Part shown: positions 24,601-36,629 of the stretch, piece by piece
How the letters are laid out: the number at the start of each line of letters is the position of its first letter
How positions within the stretch are numbered: the stretch's first letter is position 1
The notes under the pieces: model-generated
What the model saw: the letters and a program-made list of their open reading frames with translations, nothing else
Database searches by the model: none
What the model was told of the DNA's origin: nothing
Translations under genes and position numbers: made by a program
Source: Warburgia ugandensis
Lineage: Eukaryota > Streptophyta > Magnoliopsida > Canellales > Canellaceae
Assembly (NCBI GenBank): GCA_035236585.1
Contig: CP141126.1
Coordinates: 15,591,001 to 15,655,000 of the forward strand
DNA length: 64,000 nucleotides
Direction: 5' to 3'

Positions 24601-26349
24601 AAAGAAATGGTTTTTTTCCCTCGATATAACAAGAAGGACACGTCAAGTTTGAATTTCCGTCACGAGCTGAATATACAATAACTTGTTATTAAATATTTCA
24701 ACAAAGTTTTACTATCACCTTCATGAAGTTAGGGCAATGTTGTCTTGTTTATCTGTCTATTTATTATGTTGGCTTTACAGGAAAAGCAGCGGTTTCTCTA
24801 GAGGGGCATCTGTCTACAGAGGGGTGACTAGGTACTGGCATAACAACTTTTATATTAAGGTCTCTATTATTTACTGCATTGCAGCTTTATATCGCTGTAT
24901 ACTACAATGCCAATATAAATATTGTGATAGAGTCATGGGAAATCCCATCCCCTCTCTCTCTCGCTCTCTGAGACTTTTCTTTTACAGACATCATCAACAT
25001 GGAAGATGGCAAGCTCGAATAGGCCGAGTGGCTGGCAACAAGGACTTGTACCTTGGTACTTTCAGTAAGTTTCTATACTTGTATGTACTTGAAGAGTATA
25101 TCTAATGTGATCATCTTGGTTTGTTTGTTTGCATTCATGTTTCGGTTTCCGATAATTCTGTGTACTTTAAACGGAAATTCTTCTGAAATCCTGACGATAT
25201 TTTGAATGATCAAGATGCTGCTATGTAGTCTGCTTTTCAAGTCTTGCTCCCTTTTGCTTAGTGTGTCACTTTTAGGGTCTCTTTTGATATGATGGTATCA
25301 AGTTGTCACTATTCTTAAATGTGTAAACTGTTTCCTATAGATACTGATTGCCCCTTCCCATAACATAGCGGCTTTCAAGATCTAATTGCATGGTCGCAAT
25401 TTTAGGTGTGGAGTGCCATCGAATATGTGAGAATGATCCCCTTTATACATGAATACATCCAAACAACCCTTAATAAACCTTGACCTTATAGGTCATCTAT
25501 TGTGAAGCCCGATTGCCACTTTTTTGGGGAAACGGTAGTCTTGCTACTTGCCACTACAGTTACTTTTATTGATGAAAGGGTAAGGTTTTAGGAATCACCG
25601 ACTGGAGTTGCACAATCTTTTACCTTTGCAATTACTATCATTATTGGTATATTATTAGATTCATTCCATATTCGCATATTTAGTCAACACAATGATCAGG
25701 CACGCAAGAGGAAGCTGCGGAGGCTTATGACATTGCCGCGATAAAATTCCGGGGAATAAGTGCTGTAACCAACTTCGACATCAGCAAGTATGATGTGAAG
25801 CGCATTTGCTCGAGCACCACTCTTATTGCTGGTGACCTTGCTAAGCGTTCCCGAAAGGATTCTTCCGATGCTGCCTCTGAAGAAAATTACTCCACTACAC
25901 CACCACCACCTAATGATGAATTGGCCGATATGGTGTGGAATAACAATGATCAGGACCAGCAACATCAGCAGAATTACAACCCCAATTCATCAAGCATGGG
26001 AAACAATGATACTATGTCTTTGGCATCTTCACTGAGCAATCCGAACTCATCCGGCCCAGATAGTCCCAAGCACTCCAATAATAACCAGAATGATTCTAGT
26101 GGAAATAGGGTGGGAGCAATGAGCACGACATCGCCCAATTCGACAACATTTTATGAAGGTTTGGGTGTGGGTGGGTCTGATTTTTCGCAGGCTCTCTACT
26201 ATACGCAGGGGCCGAAGTATGAGAGTGGCAGCAACGATGGCAATGAGAATGGTAATGGCGTGGGAATTATGGATTGGATGGCCATGCCTAGAACGAATAG
26301 TCTCTCTGTGGTTCATCAACTCCCCATGTTTGCTCTGTGGAGCGAGTAA
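21630..26349 (+). CDS. AIL6: AINTEGUMENTA-like AP2 transcription factor (AIL6/AIL7, PLETHORA 3/7 type)
   Basis: Nine exons join in frame to 636 codons plus stop: 21630-21849, 22603-23260, 23477-23559, 23884-23892, 24042-24130, 24249-24322, 24781-24831, 24988-25064 and 25700-26349. The product is a nuclear DNA-binding protein. Its family controls meristem, root and floral organ initiation. The N-terminus has [25 protein letters not shown] and the euANT motif PKLEDFLGG, then [16 protein letters not shown]2 repeat 1 covers about residues 288-353 ([16 protein letters not shown]; the VYLG insert from the microexon). The linker is 354-389, and AP2 repeat 2 is about 390-446 ([20 protein letters not shown]). 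The C-terminus has [17 protein letters not shown] and ends [11 protein letters not shown]. The start is the first in-frame ATG; the frame is open further upstream, but without ATG. One AP2-entry residue is unusual: SQYRGVTR where SIYRGVTR is normal. The AIL6-versus-AIL7 choice rests on remembered N- and C-terminal motifs and is less certain than the family. All other introns are GT-AG; intron 3 is GC-AG. Confidence 0.93.
23560..23883 (+). other. GC-AG intron of the AIL-type gene
   Basis: The exon ends AGACAAG and is followed by GCAAGA. The reading frame (KGRQ, then the first base of the V codon) requires the cut there and no GT is in range. AG|GCAAG is the typical context of a non-canonical GC donor. 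The acceptor is CTGAACAG at 23876-23883. Confidence 0.88.
23884..23892 (+). other. 9-nt microexon (VYLG core of AP2 repeat 1)
   Basis: TTTATCTGG lies between an AG acceptor (AACAG) and a GTACGT donor. Joined to the flanking exons it supplies the V-Y-L-G residues expected between KGRQ and [10 protein letters not shown]. Without it the frame still holds, but three conserved residues of the AP2 fold are missing. A 9-nt exon at this place is known from ANT-clade genes. Confidence 0.92.
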
Positions 26350-26868
26350 CTGAAGGTTAGGTTTCTCACGGGACAGGATTCGTAGAACAAAGGAAAGAAA
26401 AAGAGGTACAGGCTTGTTAAATGAATTACGCTGTAACATGAACTTACAACGGATTAACGTTTTGCAGCTTCTTTTAAAGTTGATCCGCATGTCGTTTAGC
26501 TTCATTAACCGCAAGACAAATGGTATGCTCGTAGCAGTTATTGCCGAATGTTTTTGTTGTTCATGTGTTGGCACCTGTGGGAGCTCCACTGTTGTTGTAC
26601 AGGCAGAATGCCAAATATCGAAGAACGGGAGGAACTATCGTCTCTTTCACGCTCATCTGGTACATCTTACCAGCGCTCTCACCACCACCTGTTAAGTGTT
26701 AATGGTATCTCTAAGATGATGTCATCAAAACGTCTAAAGCAGCTGACCTAGTTGCTACTTATGCAGATTCCATCGCTTGCTTGTAATTCTGCCTAATTGA
26801 CTCTTTAATAGTAAAAGAATGTCAATAACTATCTACTATACTCGTCACAATATAGGTTTTTTTTCTTT
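26350..26868 (+). other. 3' untranslated region and downstream of the AIL-type gene
   Basis: No further coding sequence is seen after the TAA at 26347-26349. The open frames here overlap in several phases and resemble nothing. The polyadenylation site was not identified with confidence. Confidence 0.5.
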
Positions 26869-27000
26869 CTTGGTGTAACAGTAGAGTTGTTGTCATGTGA
26901 CCTTTGAGGTTTTGGTTCAAAGTGTGAAAATAACTTTTTACAAAACCCGTGTCAATTTTGATTATATTGTATGCCTAAAATGAGATAACAACCGCTCCTT
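26869..27000 (+). mobile_element. Decayed Au-like SINE
   Basis: The head CTTGGTGTAACAGTAGAG and the stretch GTCATGTGACCTTTGAGGTT match the family. The body after ACAAAACC is strongly decayed, ending near AACCGCTCCTT. Confidence 0.7.
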
Positions 27001-27133
27001 ATGACAAATCTGAAAAAAATGTTACTTGTTATTAGAAAATTCTGTGGTTTTTACCCATGTTTGAATGCTGTTGGATCGTAAGAGAGAGACATCGGCAAAA
27101 GAGCAGAAAAAGAGAGAGTGGCCTCTCCCCAAA

Positions 27134-27806
27134 ATTGGTGAAAGAAGCAATGAACCCCGCCCAAATGTGTGTGAGAGGGGGTTTTAGGCTTTTGATTTTG
27201 ACCTTCCTCTCTAGTGATGGCAATGAGTTGAGTTGGGTGGATTTTTATCAACACTGACATCAATTCTAGTCCCTTTTTCCTGCCCTTATTCTATCCTGAT
27301 CCTAACATTGATCAGGTCAAAGATTTTCTAACCTTAGCCTTAGTTAAAAAGTTTTTCTGCCCCTAACCCTGACCTAATTGACCAAACTTGCTTACAATGT
27401 TCAAGGGATTTTATGAGGTTTTCCTTTGTTTTGAACGATTTAGTTACTTGTGTATGGTTATAATTATCATAATATTGGTGAAAGAAGCAATGAACCCCGC
27501 CCAAATGTGTGTGAGAGGGGGCTTTTGATTTTGACCTTCCTCTCTAGTGATGGCAATGAGTTGAGTTGGGCGGATTTTTATCAACACTGACATCAATTCT
27601 AGTCCCTCTTTCCTGCCCTTATTCTATCCTGATCCTAACATTGATCAGGTCAAAGATTTTCTAACCTTAGCCTTAGTTAAAAAGTTTTTCTGCCCCTAAC
27701 CCTGACCTAATTGACCAAACTTGCTTACAATGTTCAAGGGATTTTATGAGGTTTTCCTTTGTTTTGAACGATTTAGTTACTTGTGTATGGTTATAATTAT
27801 CATAAT
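27134..27806 (+). repeat. Tandem duplication, units of 340 and 333 bp
   Basis: Unit 1 is 27134-27473 and unit 2 is 27474-27806. Both begin ATTGGTGAAAGAAGC and end TAATTATCATAAT. They differ by a 7-base gap (the first unit has an extra TTTAGGC-type stretch near 27183) and a few substitutions, so the duplication is recent. No reading frame of note is contained; each unit has CCAACCC/GACCTGA-type low-complexity text and an AATTGACC word. Confidence 0.95.
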
Positions 27807-29890
27807 GCCCTCGTATTTTATTTTACAAAATTTCATTTGATGCCATTTTTTATTTATAATAAAGAATTTGTCCTGTTTGGATCCCCCTATTTGTGGGCCA
27901 ATGACGCTACCCAAATAAAGAATAAGATAGTTCATAGTTTTGGTGCCTGAGCTTGTATCTAATCCATTTCAAAGCAGATTTTAAAGACCAAATCCATTTC
28001 AATCTATGGTTTGAATCTGCAGTCCATATTCAGCCATTAACCAATCCATCTATGCGTATATTAAGCTAGCAAGCCTTCTGCGAACTAATTTTATTATACA
28101 TTTCTAAAACTTTAAAATTATTTTTAAATATAAAACTTAATCGGTAACTAGGATAAATGAATATTATAGTTTACTGCTTGTACAGTAGAATTATACGAAA
28201 TATTACACTAGCCTTGGGGCTACTGAGACGTCGCCTTCGTCGGCTCTGGTTTTAAATTTCCAACCATTTCACCCTTTGACTCTTGAGGAAAAAGAAGCTT
28301 GTCTTAAATTGCGTGCCCCACGGCATCCTGCTTCTGCCGTTGCCGCTGCTTCTCACTTTGTTTTCTCCTTCCCTTTCCATTCACATCACGAGCGCCGTAC
28401 GCATTTTGTCAGTAAGTTTAGATTAGATTTGGTGCCTGGATTCGCTTCACAGCTTACTCTGGAGGCAACGCAGACAAAATCTACAGGACAAGATACTTCG
28501 AGCAGAGACATTTCTTTATCAACCTTCTGCAGATCCCTGCCCTCTCTTTCTCGACCACTCCACGTTGAAGAAAGCAGAAAGCTAGCTAGTCTCACCGTAG
28601 CCTTTCCCTGTGTGGGCAAATGCCTTCTTTCCTGCCTGCCCGTTTTGCCATCTCTTGCACATATGGCACGTTATCTCCCCCATTAAATACTACCAACCAC
28701 GGTAATGACAACACAGGAAAAGGTTCAAAATTATGGAAGTTCTTGTACTGGGCTATGTTCTTGTTCCACTGCTTTTTCCCATTAAGCGACAAACTGTATG
28801 GGTGTCCATGCACAATCTTGAGGTAGGTGCAAGTTTCGTTTCTTCTGATTTGTCTTCTTTCTTCTAACAAAACGGAGAACGGTTGGGGTTTGCTTTTGCT
28901 GAGGAGTGTTTGACAACACATGATCTTTAGGAATTTCATTGATAAGATGCTGTGAAGCAACCGCAATCTTGAACAGAATAATCCAGCTTTTCTTTCTTCG
29001 GGAGAATATTCAATTGGGACTATACACATTAGCACATATTTTCGCATGGAATGAAAAAGGCCATTGCTCTACCAAGCTCATTATTATTATTTTTTTCCTT
29101 TGTCTAGTTTCAGTTGTCCTTTTCATATATATTTTGGTTTCGCTCAAGTTTGGGTAAAAACCCCTGATTTTCTTTCTTTATTTAGTTCCTGTTCGGGGTA
29201 CTTATGGGGCTATGAATCTCTAGCATTTCTTACTATATATGCTACTTTTATTTATTTTTTCTTTTTTTTTTTTAAAATTTTGTTAAACAGAAGGTAGTTA
29301 CTTATACTGCGTGGGAGCCTGCAAGGTCCCCTTTTGCTCTTGTAGGTGGACTCAAGTACCTGTTCCTCGACCTTACCTTTGAAAATTAATTTCATAAATA
29401 AGGACCTGTGCGTGAGTTTGTTGAGGAATGACACCCCTCAATGTTTCCTATTATTTGTTTGTTGAAGAATGCTAAATAGAGTACTTACTAGTAAGCTCAC
29501 CATTGCGTGATTAGACCCATCAACGTGATTGCTCCCGCCTTGGAGATTTAATGGATTAAAAAGCATGTGAATAGAATGACTCTAGTTCCTCTTTGTTTAT
29601 CAAAGTTTCTTGCAACTTTTGAGATGTCAAAAGTATCAAATTTCCGTAGTTTATTTATTTATTAGACATTCCAATCTGGTGCAGTCACGTAACTGATGAG
29701 TCGATCATGCAAAAGTGAAGTCCAGAAAATGTAGTATACAAATGCTCTCGGTTAGAATATTCATGTGACAAAATATGGGCTGCTATACCTGATATATGAG
29801 GTTAGTGAATTAACCCCTACAATAATTTGGCCAATATGTGGGCTGATATACCTGCCATTTTCTATAAATTATTTGGCATGGCCAAAAAGA
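27807..29890. other. Intergenic; no gene recognised
   Basis: The longest frames are 136 codons at 28276-28686 (plus) and 151 codons at 28592-29047 (minus), overlapping on opposite strands. Neither resembles a known family. The plus frame is rich in S, L, R and H with no domain signature. The segment 28.2-28.9 kb is less AT-rich than its surroundings and contains donor-like sequences (GTCAGTAAGT near 28408), so an untranslated or long non-coding transcript is possible but unsupported. Confidence 0.35.
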
Positions 29891-30042
29891 TACTCTTGGT
29901 GCACGAAGCTTCTGTATATGCAGAGTCTGGAGAAAGGTGGACTGCAAGAGCCAATTGTACCCGGCCTTATTTTGTATATTTTGTAAGGGGCCCCAAACTC
30001 TCGATCACACGATGATATCTTTACCATTGCGTCAAAATTCTC
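29891..30042 (-). mobile_element. Decayed Au-like SINE
   Basis: On the plus strand the text runs CTTGGTGCACGAAGCTTCTG, CAGAGTCTGGAGAAAGG, GGACTGCAAGAGCC and ends ACCATTGCGTCAAAATTC. The middle segment encoding the GGCTGTTTCCATGCC stretch is missing. An old copy. Confidence 0.75.
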
Positions 30043-32110
30043 CTACAAATGATCTGGTATGGCCGATTTAGAAAAATCCTCTACATGGGTAGCCGTTTAA
30101 TGTATGGGAACGTTTATTTAGGATTGCTCTGCTGGTTTGTTATTTTTGTGAGAATTCTGTTTCCGCGAGCATTTTGGATCCAACTAAACTAAAAGGACAA
30201 GCCGTAAGATAAAGAAGAAGGTCCAGCGCAGAAAGTTAAAGCAGAATTTTTTCTTTTTTTCTTTATAATTTTTCTATTCAGTTTCGGAAATCAAACAGTC
30301 CCCAATTACCCAACGGGTTTTTCACGGGAAGAACCAGGTCGAGCATGCAGGTCAATTGAGTGTAGTATACCGAGCTCCATTTGACGGGCTCCGGTCCCAA
30401 TAATTTCCCCAGGAAGAGGCGCACGACAAATTTGGACGTGACTTCACACACAACGCGTACTTTATTTGACACTTCTGTCTACATCTCCGAACCTTCGCCT
30501 AACTGGTCCCATCATCCTTCTCTTAGTTGGGCTTTATATTCGCTCATACATATGTCATGATCAAACTGTTCATCTTGTGCACTTTTGGTAATTCCCCACC
30601 GCAGGATTCTAAACCTGTCTGTACAATCAAGATACACAATTTGATTCCAAGCATTAAACCAGACGGGATTAGCTCTTTGGCCCACATGATGAACTGATCA
30701 CGATTGTACATCCACCCATAATCTATGGGAATGGATGTTTCCTGGCGTAGACATAATTGCTCGAACAAGGTCCATTATTTACTACTAAAAGTCATTCAAC
30801 AATATGCAGCTTCTGAAGAGTTAGAATCGTCTATACTATATGATTTTTATCTGTAAGAGAAGGATATAAAGTTGTACAGACAATGAAAGAAAAGATCTTG
30901 TGGGCCGCTGAGAGTTGTCCATTGAAATTCAGGGTATGATTCTCCATGAACATATGAATTATCAAGACGGTGTTGATTGGAGACACCTGAAAGGAAAAGC
31001 CCTTTTCTTTGGAAGAACTGTAATCACTTCCACATGGCAATCATCCAATGCGATCTTATGGTGATCAATGATCAGGATTGCCATTCAGGTGAGTCAATTT
31101 CCTGGCTATTGACGCTAGTCAGGCTTTTATTTTCTTCTTTAAAAATGTAATGTAAGGTTACAGAAGAGGAATAAGCAGCAATTCCGAAGCATGCGCTTTT
31201 CCTTTCTATCTTCTCTTCATTTCTCTTCTCACCTTTATCAGTCAATGTAAAACAGTTTGGAATGAGAAAGGCAAAGGCCCATACTCCATTTATTCCCTCT
31301 CGCTGTCTCTGCAATTCCAACATCCAACATGGAAATCTTTTAATGGGTTCATCGCCCCGGCCCCCACCTTTGTAGCTCCAAAACTGTTACCTTCCCAGGC
31401 CTCTCGCTGCTTTTTCTGTTGCCAAGGTGGGGAACCCAAAGCCACAAATATTTCATATTTTCCCCCAGTTCAACATCGCTTTCTTCGCTTTTATTGTTTC
31501 TTTGGGCCTCCCAACTTGATGCGACATTTCTCATCAATTAAAAGCCTCGCACCAAAGGGACGGTACCGCTGCTTGCTCTCTTAAGGGATGCTTGCCCCGC
31601 ATTTGGCCAGACATGCTCCTTGCTCAACTATCGCTTTCTCCACACTTGAAACACATTAGCAGGCAAATTTGAAAACTACAAGCGGGATCCATGGTTAGAA
31701 TGGACCGAACATTTATCTGGTGTCCCTTGCTGGATTAGTCACAAACGAAAATCCCTCTCATGTTAGGATGTTCCAGGCCTTCGATTTGTGGAGGTCGTGT
31801 TGTTGAATTTAACTAGCAAATCAGCCCTTGCGAATATACGGTACAAATATTATCTAGAAAATTATATATTTATTTTGTTATGCATGTATATTGAAACGTT
31901 ATTGTTGAATACATTAAAATTTATTATATAAAAATAGCTACCTTTATACACATAAAAGAATTGTCCTTTAATGAAAAGCAAGTAAACCTTATTGTCCATT
32001 ATATTAATAGAAACACAATCAAGATGTAATAAAACTGATTCTATTAGTTATCGTTATCTTGGTGAAGAAGAACAAGAGGAATTTATTTATAATTTATGTT
32101 ACCACGAAAT
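30043..32110. other. Intergenic; nothing recognised
   Basis: No frame longer than about 85 codons is present, and none has recognisable content. No tandem repeat or transposon end was identified. Confidence 0.45.
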
Positions 32111-32474
32111 TGTTGGCCTTGATCATCCTTGAAGCCTTTGATCACATGCAAATAAACAGCAAGTAGCATTAATTATCATTTGATTTAGAATTTCTCCATA
32201 GATTAGCCATCTTTGAACCATCTCAAACGACAAGAGAAAACAAGGTAGAACCACTTATTGTGGAAAAACCTAGCTGGCCTTCAAGGATCTCTGGTTTTAA
32301 AAACTACTAATCAAATCACCAAAGAGAGGGAGTCGCTTAATGGAGAAAATCGCACAGCAGAGGAAGTGTGATTTTTTATTTCGTTTCTACTTTTCATTTT
32401 GTAGAAAAGCAATGGGCAGAGAGAATTACAAAATTGTAATATCATCTAATTCTTTCTAATATATTTATAGAACA
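32111..32474 (-). repeat. 3' LTR of copia element 2
   Basis: TGTTGGCC to TATAGAACA (plus-strand text), a TGTT/AACA inverted end. It shares blocks such as CCTTCAAGGATCTCT and TATTTATAGAACA with 41152-41547. On the minus strand a purine-rich GAGGAGGGATTAAGGT sits immediately before it, fitting a polypurine tract. Confidence 0.75.
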
Positions 32475-32798
32475 ACCTTAATCCCTCCTCTAATATGAAC
32501 CCTACATTGAAGCTACCTTAAATCTTAAGGTCCTAACTTAACTTAGCAGTGTTTTACCTATTATACTAAGTAAAATTAAATGAACATGACCCACAAATAA
32601 GCACCATGGTAGCTTAAATTCTATCTTAACAAGGTCACACAATTTGAATAGTTTAGACCTTGGCTTATAAGAAACTCATGAATGAGATTCTATAACTCAA
32701 GAACAAATCCATTGTCGGGGCATTAGTTAACCAATTAGCCAACATTAAGAAGTATGAATATGACTTGCAATCAGTATCCTCTTCTATATAATAAAAAA

Positions 32799-32937
32799 AA
32801 GAGTAGTCCAGTGCATGAAGCTCTTGCATGTGCAGTGTCTAGGGAAGGGGGGACTACAAAGGGTCTATTTCTACACCTCAAACTTGTGACCTTTAGGTCA
32901 CAAGGTGACAACTCAACTATTGCACCAAGGCTCTCAT
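32799..32937 (-). mobile_element. Au-like SINE within copia element 2
   Basis: Plus-strand text runs GTCCAGTGCATGAAGCTC, GTGTCTAGGGAAGGGG, CTTGTGACCTTTAGGTCAC and TTGCACCAAGGCTC. The CATTTTTGCAAGAGGCTG portion is missing. Confidence 0.8.
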
Positions 32938-33178
32938 TCTACTATCTTCTTATATATAATGTCAAACACATAGATAATTAATTTCTATTTATTCTTCCTT
33001 AGAACTTGCCTCATCATTCTTAAGCATTCTAAATTATCAAACTTTAACTCAATACAAAGGTCAAGGCATGCCTCTAACTTTAAGTTTGCTAAAAAACCTT
33101 TGATCAACGCAACCTTAGAACTGAGAAAATTACAGCCCATAAATTTCACTCTTATCATGGACTTAGCAATGGACTTAC

Positions 33179-36100
33179 CGTGACACCCTGAGTTTTGTAA
33201 ACCTTTTTCCAATACATAACAATAACAATGATAATTTGCTTTATAAAATAAGCGAAATCCCTAAAAATAAGAACTTGCAATTAACGTAGCGTTTGAAAAA
33301 AATCCTCAAGGATCATCCCATATCCAAAACCACTATAATAAATAGAAATCAAATTATTGATACACGGAGCATGCTCAAAGTAAAATTACGACAAATCGTA
33401 TATAGTCATGAAAAGACAATAATAAGAATAATATGTTTAAATCTCCTAGGGTCCATCCATGATCACCACGTCATACACATATTGACAAGTAAAGGTACAT
33501 TATATAAGTAGTATGGGTCCAATCTATCCAAAATGTTAACATTCATGTACAACCCAACAAATCTAAATATAAGTCCAAGACATACACTAAATCAGTTTCT
33601 GAAATACAAAATGCAGATGGTCTTCAAGGTCTTCGCTCAATCAATGCTGCTTACCCTTAGTGCTATCATGCTCTAAATCTGAGGCATTGCAAAACAAAAC
33701 AATGCTTCAGCAAGGTATACTTGTGTAAGTGATCACATTCAACAAAAGTGTAATAAAATCATGTGGCATGAAATATTAATGTCATGACGAATCTTATAAG
33801 ATAAAACATGTACAAGGCACGTCAAATCAATAGACATCCATAATAATAACACTTGAAAATCTTAAGTCTGAGCAAATCAATATCAAATCTTATCATCATG
33901 GCATGCAAGGCATGATCAAAACATGGATAAGCATCTATCAAAAGCAATAAGAATTTGTGTCTACATCAAAATATAATGCAAGTCATGAAAAACAGAGCAC
34001 CATACAAAAACAAGCCCTAAGAGTGTTCCACAACACTAAATCATAGGTAATGAGTACTCATACCAAATCCCTGGGTCCCTCTCGTGAAACCCGCATTAGC
34101 CCCTGGAGTCACTCACAGCCTACGCTTAGCTTACCTCAGTTCACCCTATATATAAATACCACATGAGCATACAGAATTAGAATATGGGATACTATGTTAT
34201 AGTGACAACTACACAAGGATCTCAACCACTGCTGCTCCTTGTCGACACCATAACTAGGACTTTCTCCGTCCCCATAGAAGGGAACGAACTTGTAGGGGGG
34301 ACTACCCATGATACCTCTACCTACGTACCTGACCTTCTCAAGGGCAATGTCTAATCATCATTATCACAAAGTCATAGGGCGAGTAGCCAACCTTACTACC
34401 CACCAGGTGGAAGCACCCATCATAAATCCCCAAACGCTAAATCAAAATCAAAATCCATGCATAATCATTTTCGATAAAACCAAATCGAGAGAGAAATTCA
34501 ATATATCAACACCATGCATAAAAAATCAGTATATACATCCTCAAATAATCCAAATCAATGCCACATAAAATGTATTAAGAAGCAGTGTATAAATCATATA
34601 CAAAAGGAATAGCAAACATATCGACAATACGCGTTGAAAAATGATCTCATGCAAACATAGCAGGGCATATAGTCCATACTTCATAGTTCTCAAATAATAC
34701 ATCATGATTTAAGAAATCATGAAAAAATCTCAATTGTAATTATTTACTTCAACAAACGCAGTACTCCAATCAGGTGCGCAAGCAATATCATGTCGTGCGC
34801 TCTGATGTACCTATCACATCATAAGTCATTTATCATTTAGTATTCTCACATATCAAAATAAATAAATTCATGTGACAATTCCCTTGATCTGGCAGTTAAT
34901 CCTAGATTAATGGCCCCGATCATTTGATTAACCCTCTATTAGGTCAATTCTGAACTAGATGTAGATTTTTTTAACATCTAAACAAACATCAGTAGTCTTT
35001 GATCATCAATCTATGTCACAATTTACTTAATTGATGTCCCTTAATAAGGAGTCAGTCTCTAACATCTCGTGAAGTTTGGAGATGATTTGGCCGTTGGATC
35101 GCTCTATACCACTTATAATTGACATTTGAGAATCAATTCTAATTATTCTCATCATGACCTCTCTAATTTTAGTGTCATTTAGTGATTTACATGTATCTCT
35201 ATGATTATACATCGATCTAACAGTTAGATCGCCCTCTGATCAGTCAATCCTAAGGTACCTGATCAAGATCATTTTTCTTTACAATTTTATATAATCTACT
35301 ATACTAATCCCCTACATCATCTTATGTTTGATGCATAAAATCAAGTTCTAAGACCTGATCATCTGTTGATTAGCTTGATCTATGTTATATAATAGTATTT
35401 TGTGATTTGACTATTTTAAAAGTGTTCAAATATAGGTTTTCAAGTCAAATCTAGGTCTACGTCATCGAGGCAATTGTAATAGATCTTTTCGGATCGTGAT
35501 TTAGACCTTTGTAGCTTCCAAAATCAAGTTTTTTGTGAATGAACTTTTTAAATTAATAAAATATTAATTTAAAAATCACACAGCATCACAAGGAAGCGTT
35601 GTATGACGCGTGTACAGAACATGAGCGTACGTTCCACCACAAGAGGCAATGCTACACGCACAGCGCGCATGTGTGTTAGCTCGTGTTATCCGTCGTGCGT
35701 CACCGAGTGAGTCATGGGTGCTCGACGAGGTCGCTGTCACCGGATACGACAACTGAACTTCGGATTGACGCCAGCAATGCTAACAATGTCTAAATTTAGC
35801 AATCTTTATAATGTTTTGATTGTATTTTCATGTATTTTCACTTTTCAACCTTCCCATCAATTGATTTTACATGTTTATGGGGTTTTTTCTCAAATTTTTA
35901 CCACGTGTATAAAATTTCTCCTATTCACTATTTTTCAATTATTTTAGCATCCCTAGCCATCAAATTACCATGAGATTTCATGGGTCAATCCCTTTTTTCA
36001 TCATGCATAAGATGAACAGTTCAGATCATCCATCTGATACCATTTCATTGATTTATTTTCATGATACTAGTTGCCCATGTAAAATCACCAAAAAATGAGA

Positions 36101-36629
36101 AAATAACAATCCACACTATTTTTCGACGTTAAAAACAATGAAACTCAATGAGAAAAAATTGGAAATGGGAAGAGAGATAAAGGGCGACCTACCTCAGGTC
36201 AGGCTAGCTGGAGGAGACCCAAAATTCATCACGCAGGTGGAGAAGGCCCTATATCATCGTTGTCGTCGGAGTGCAAGGGAGGGAAACGAGGGGGAAGTTT
36301 AATGGGGGAAGGTGCAGTTCATGCTCCCCCATAAATACCTCCTTGTTTTTTGTCTGATCTAGAGGGCCCCACAAGTGAAATTACATTTTTTCTACCCCTT
36401 ATTCTTATTTTATTAAATACAAAAATTAAAATAAATAGTTATTTTTCCTCCGATCTCCAATTTTAGCATTCTTAGTGGTGTTGAATTCCATTTCTTTTGT
36501 ACATTCCAATAATTAAGGTTTTTACTTGTGATTTCATCTCTAAAATTTTTAAATCTCTGATTTTCCCATTTTTTTCAAAATTCTGTGAAATCATGCATTT
36601 TTTAGAATTTAAAAATAGCCGGTATTACA
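33179..36629 (+). mobile_element. Old solo LTR (3.45 kb) inserted in copia RNase H
   Basis: The ends are CGTGACACCCTGAG (a probable TG-to-CG change at the very first base) and GCCGGTATTACA. The 5-mer CTTAC occurs on both sides (33174-33178 and 36630-36634), a perfect target-site duplication. Taking out the insert and one duplication makes the minus-strand RNase H-like frame of copia element 2 continuous, which independently fixes both edges. Landmarks of the long LTR family are present in order: a hairpin region at 33682-33707, a CACTGCTGCTCCTTGTCGAC segment at 34227 and a decayed CpG core at about 35,585-35,760. Confidence 0.9.

Noticed and set aside
28276-28686. 136-codon frame as a small gene
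   Set aside because: It overlaps a longer antisense frame, has no recognisable motif, and has no convincing splice or promoter context. Kept only as an open stretch.
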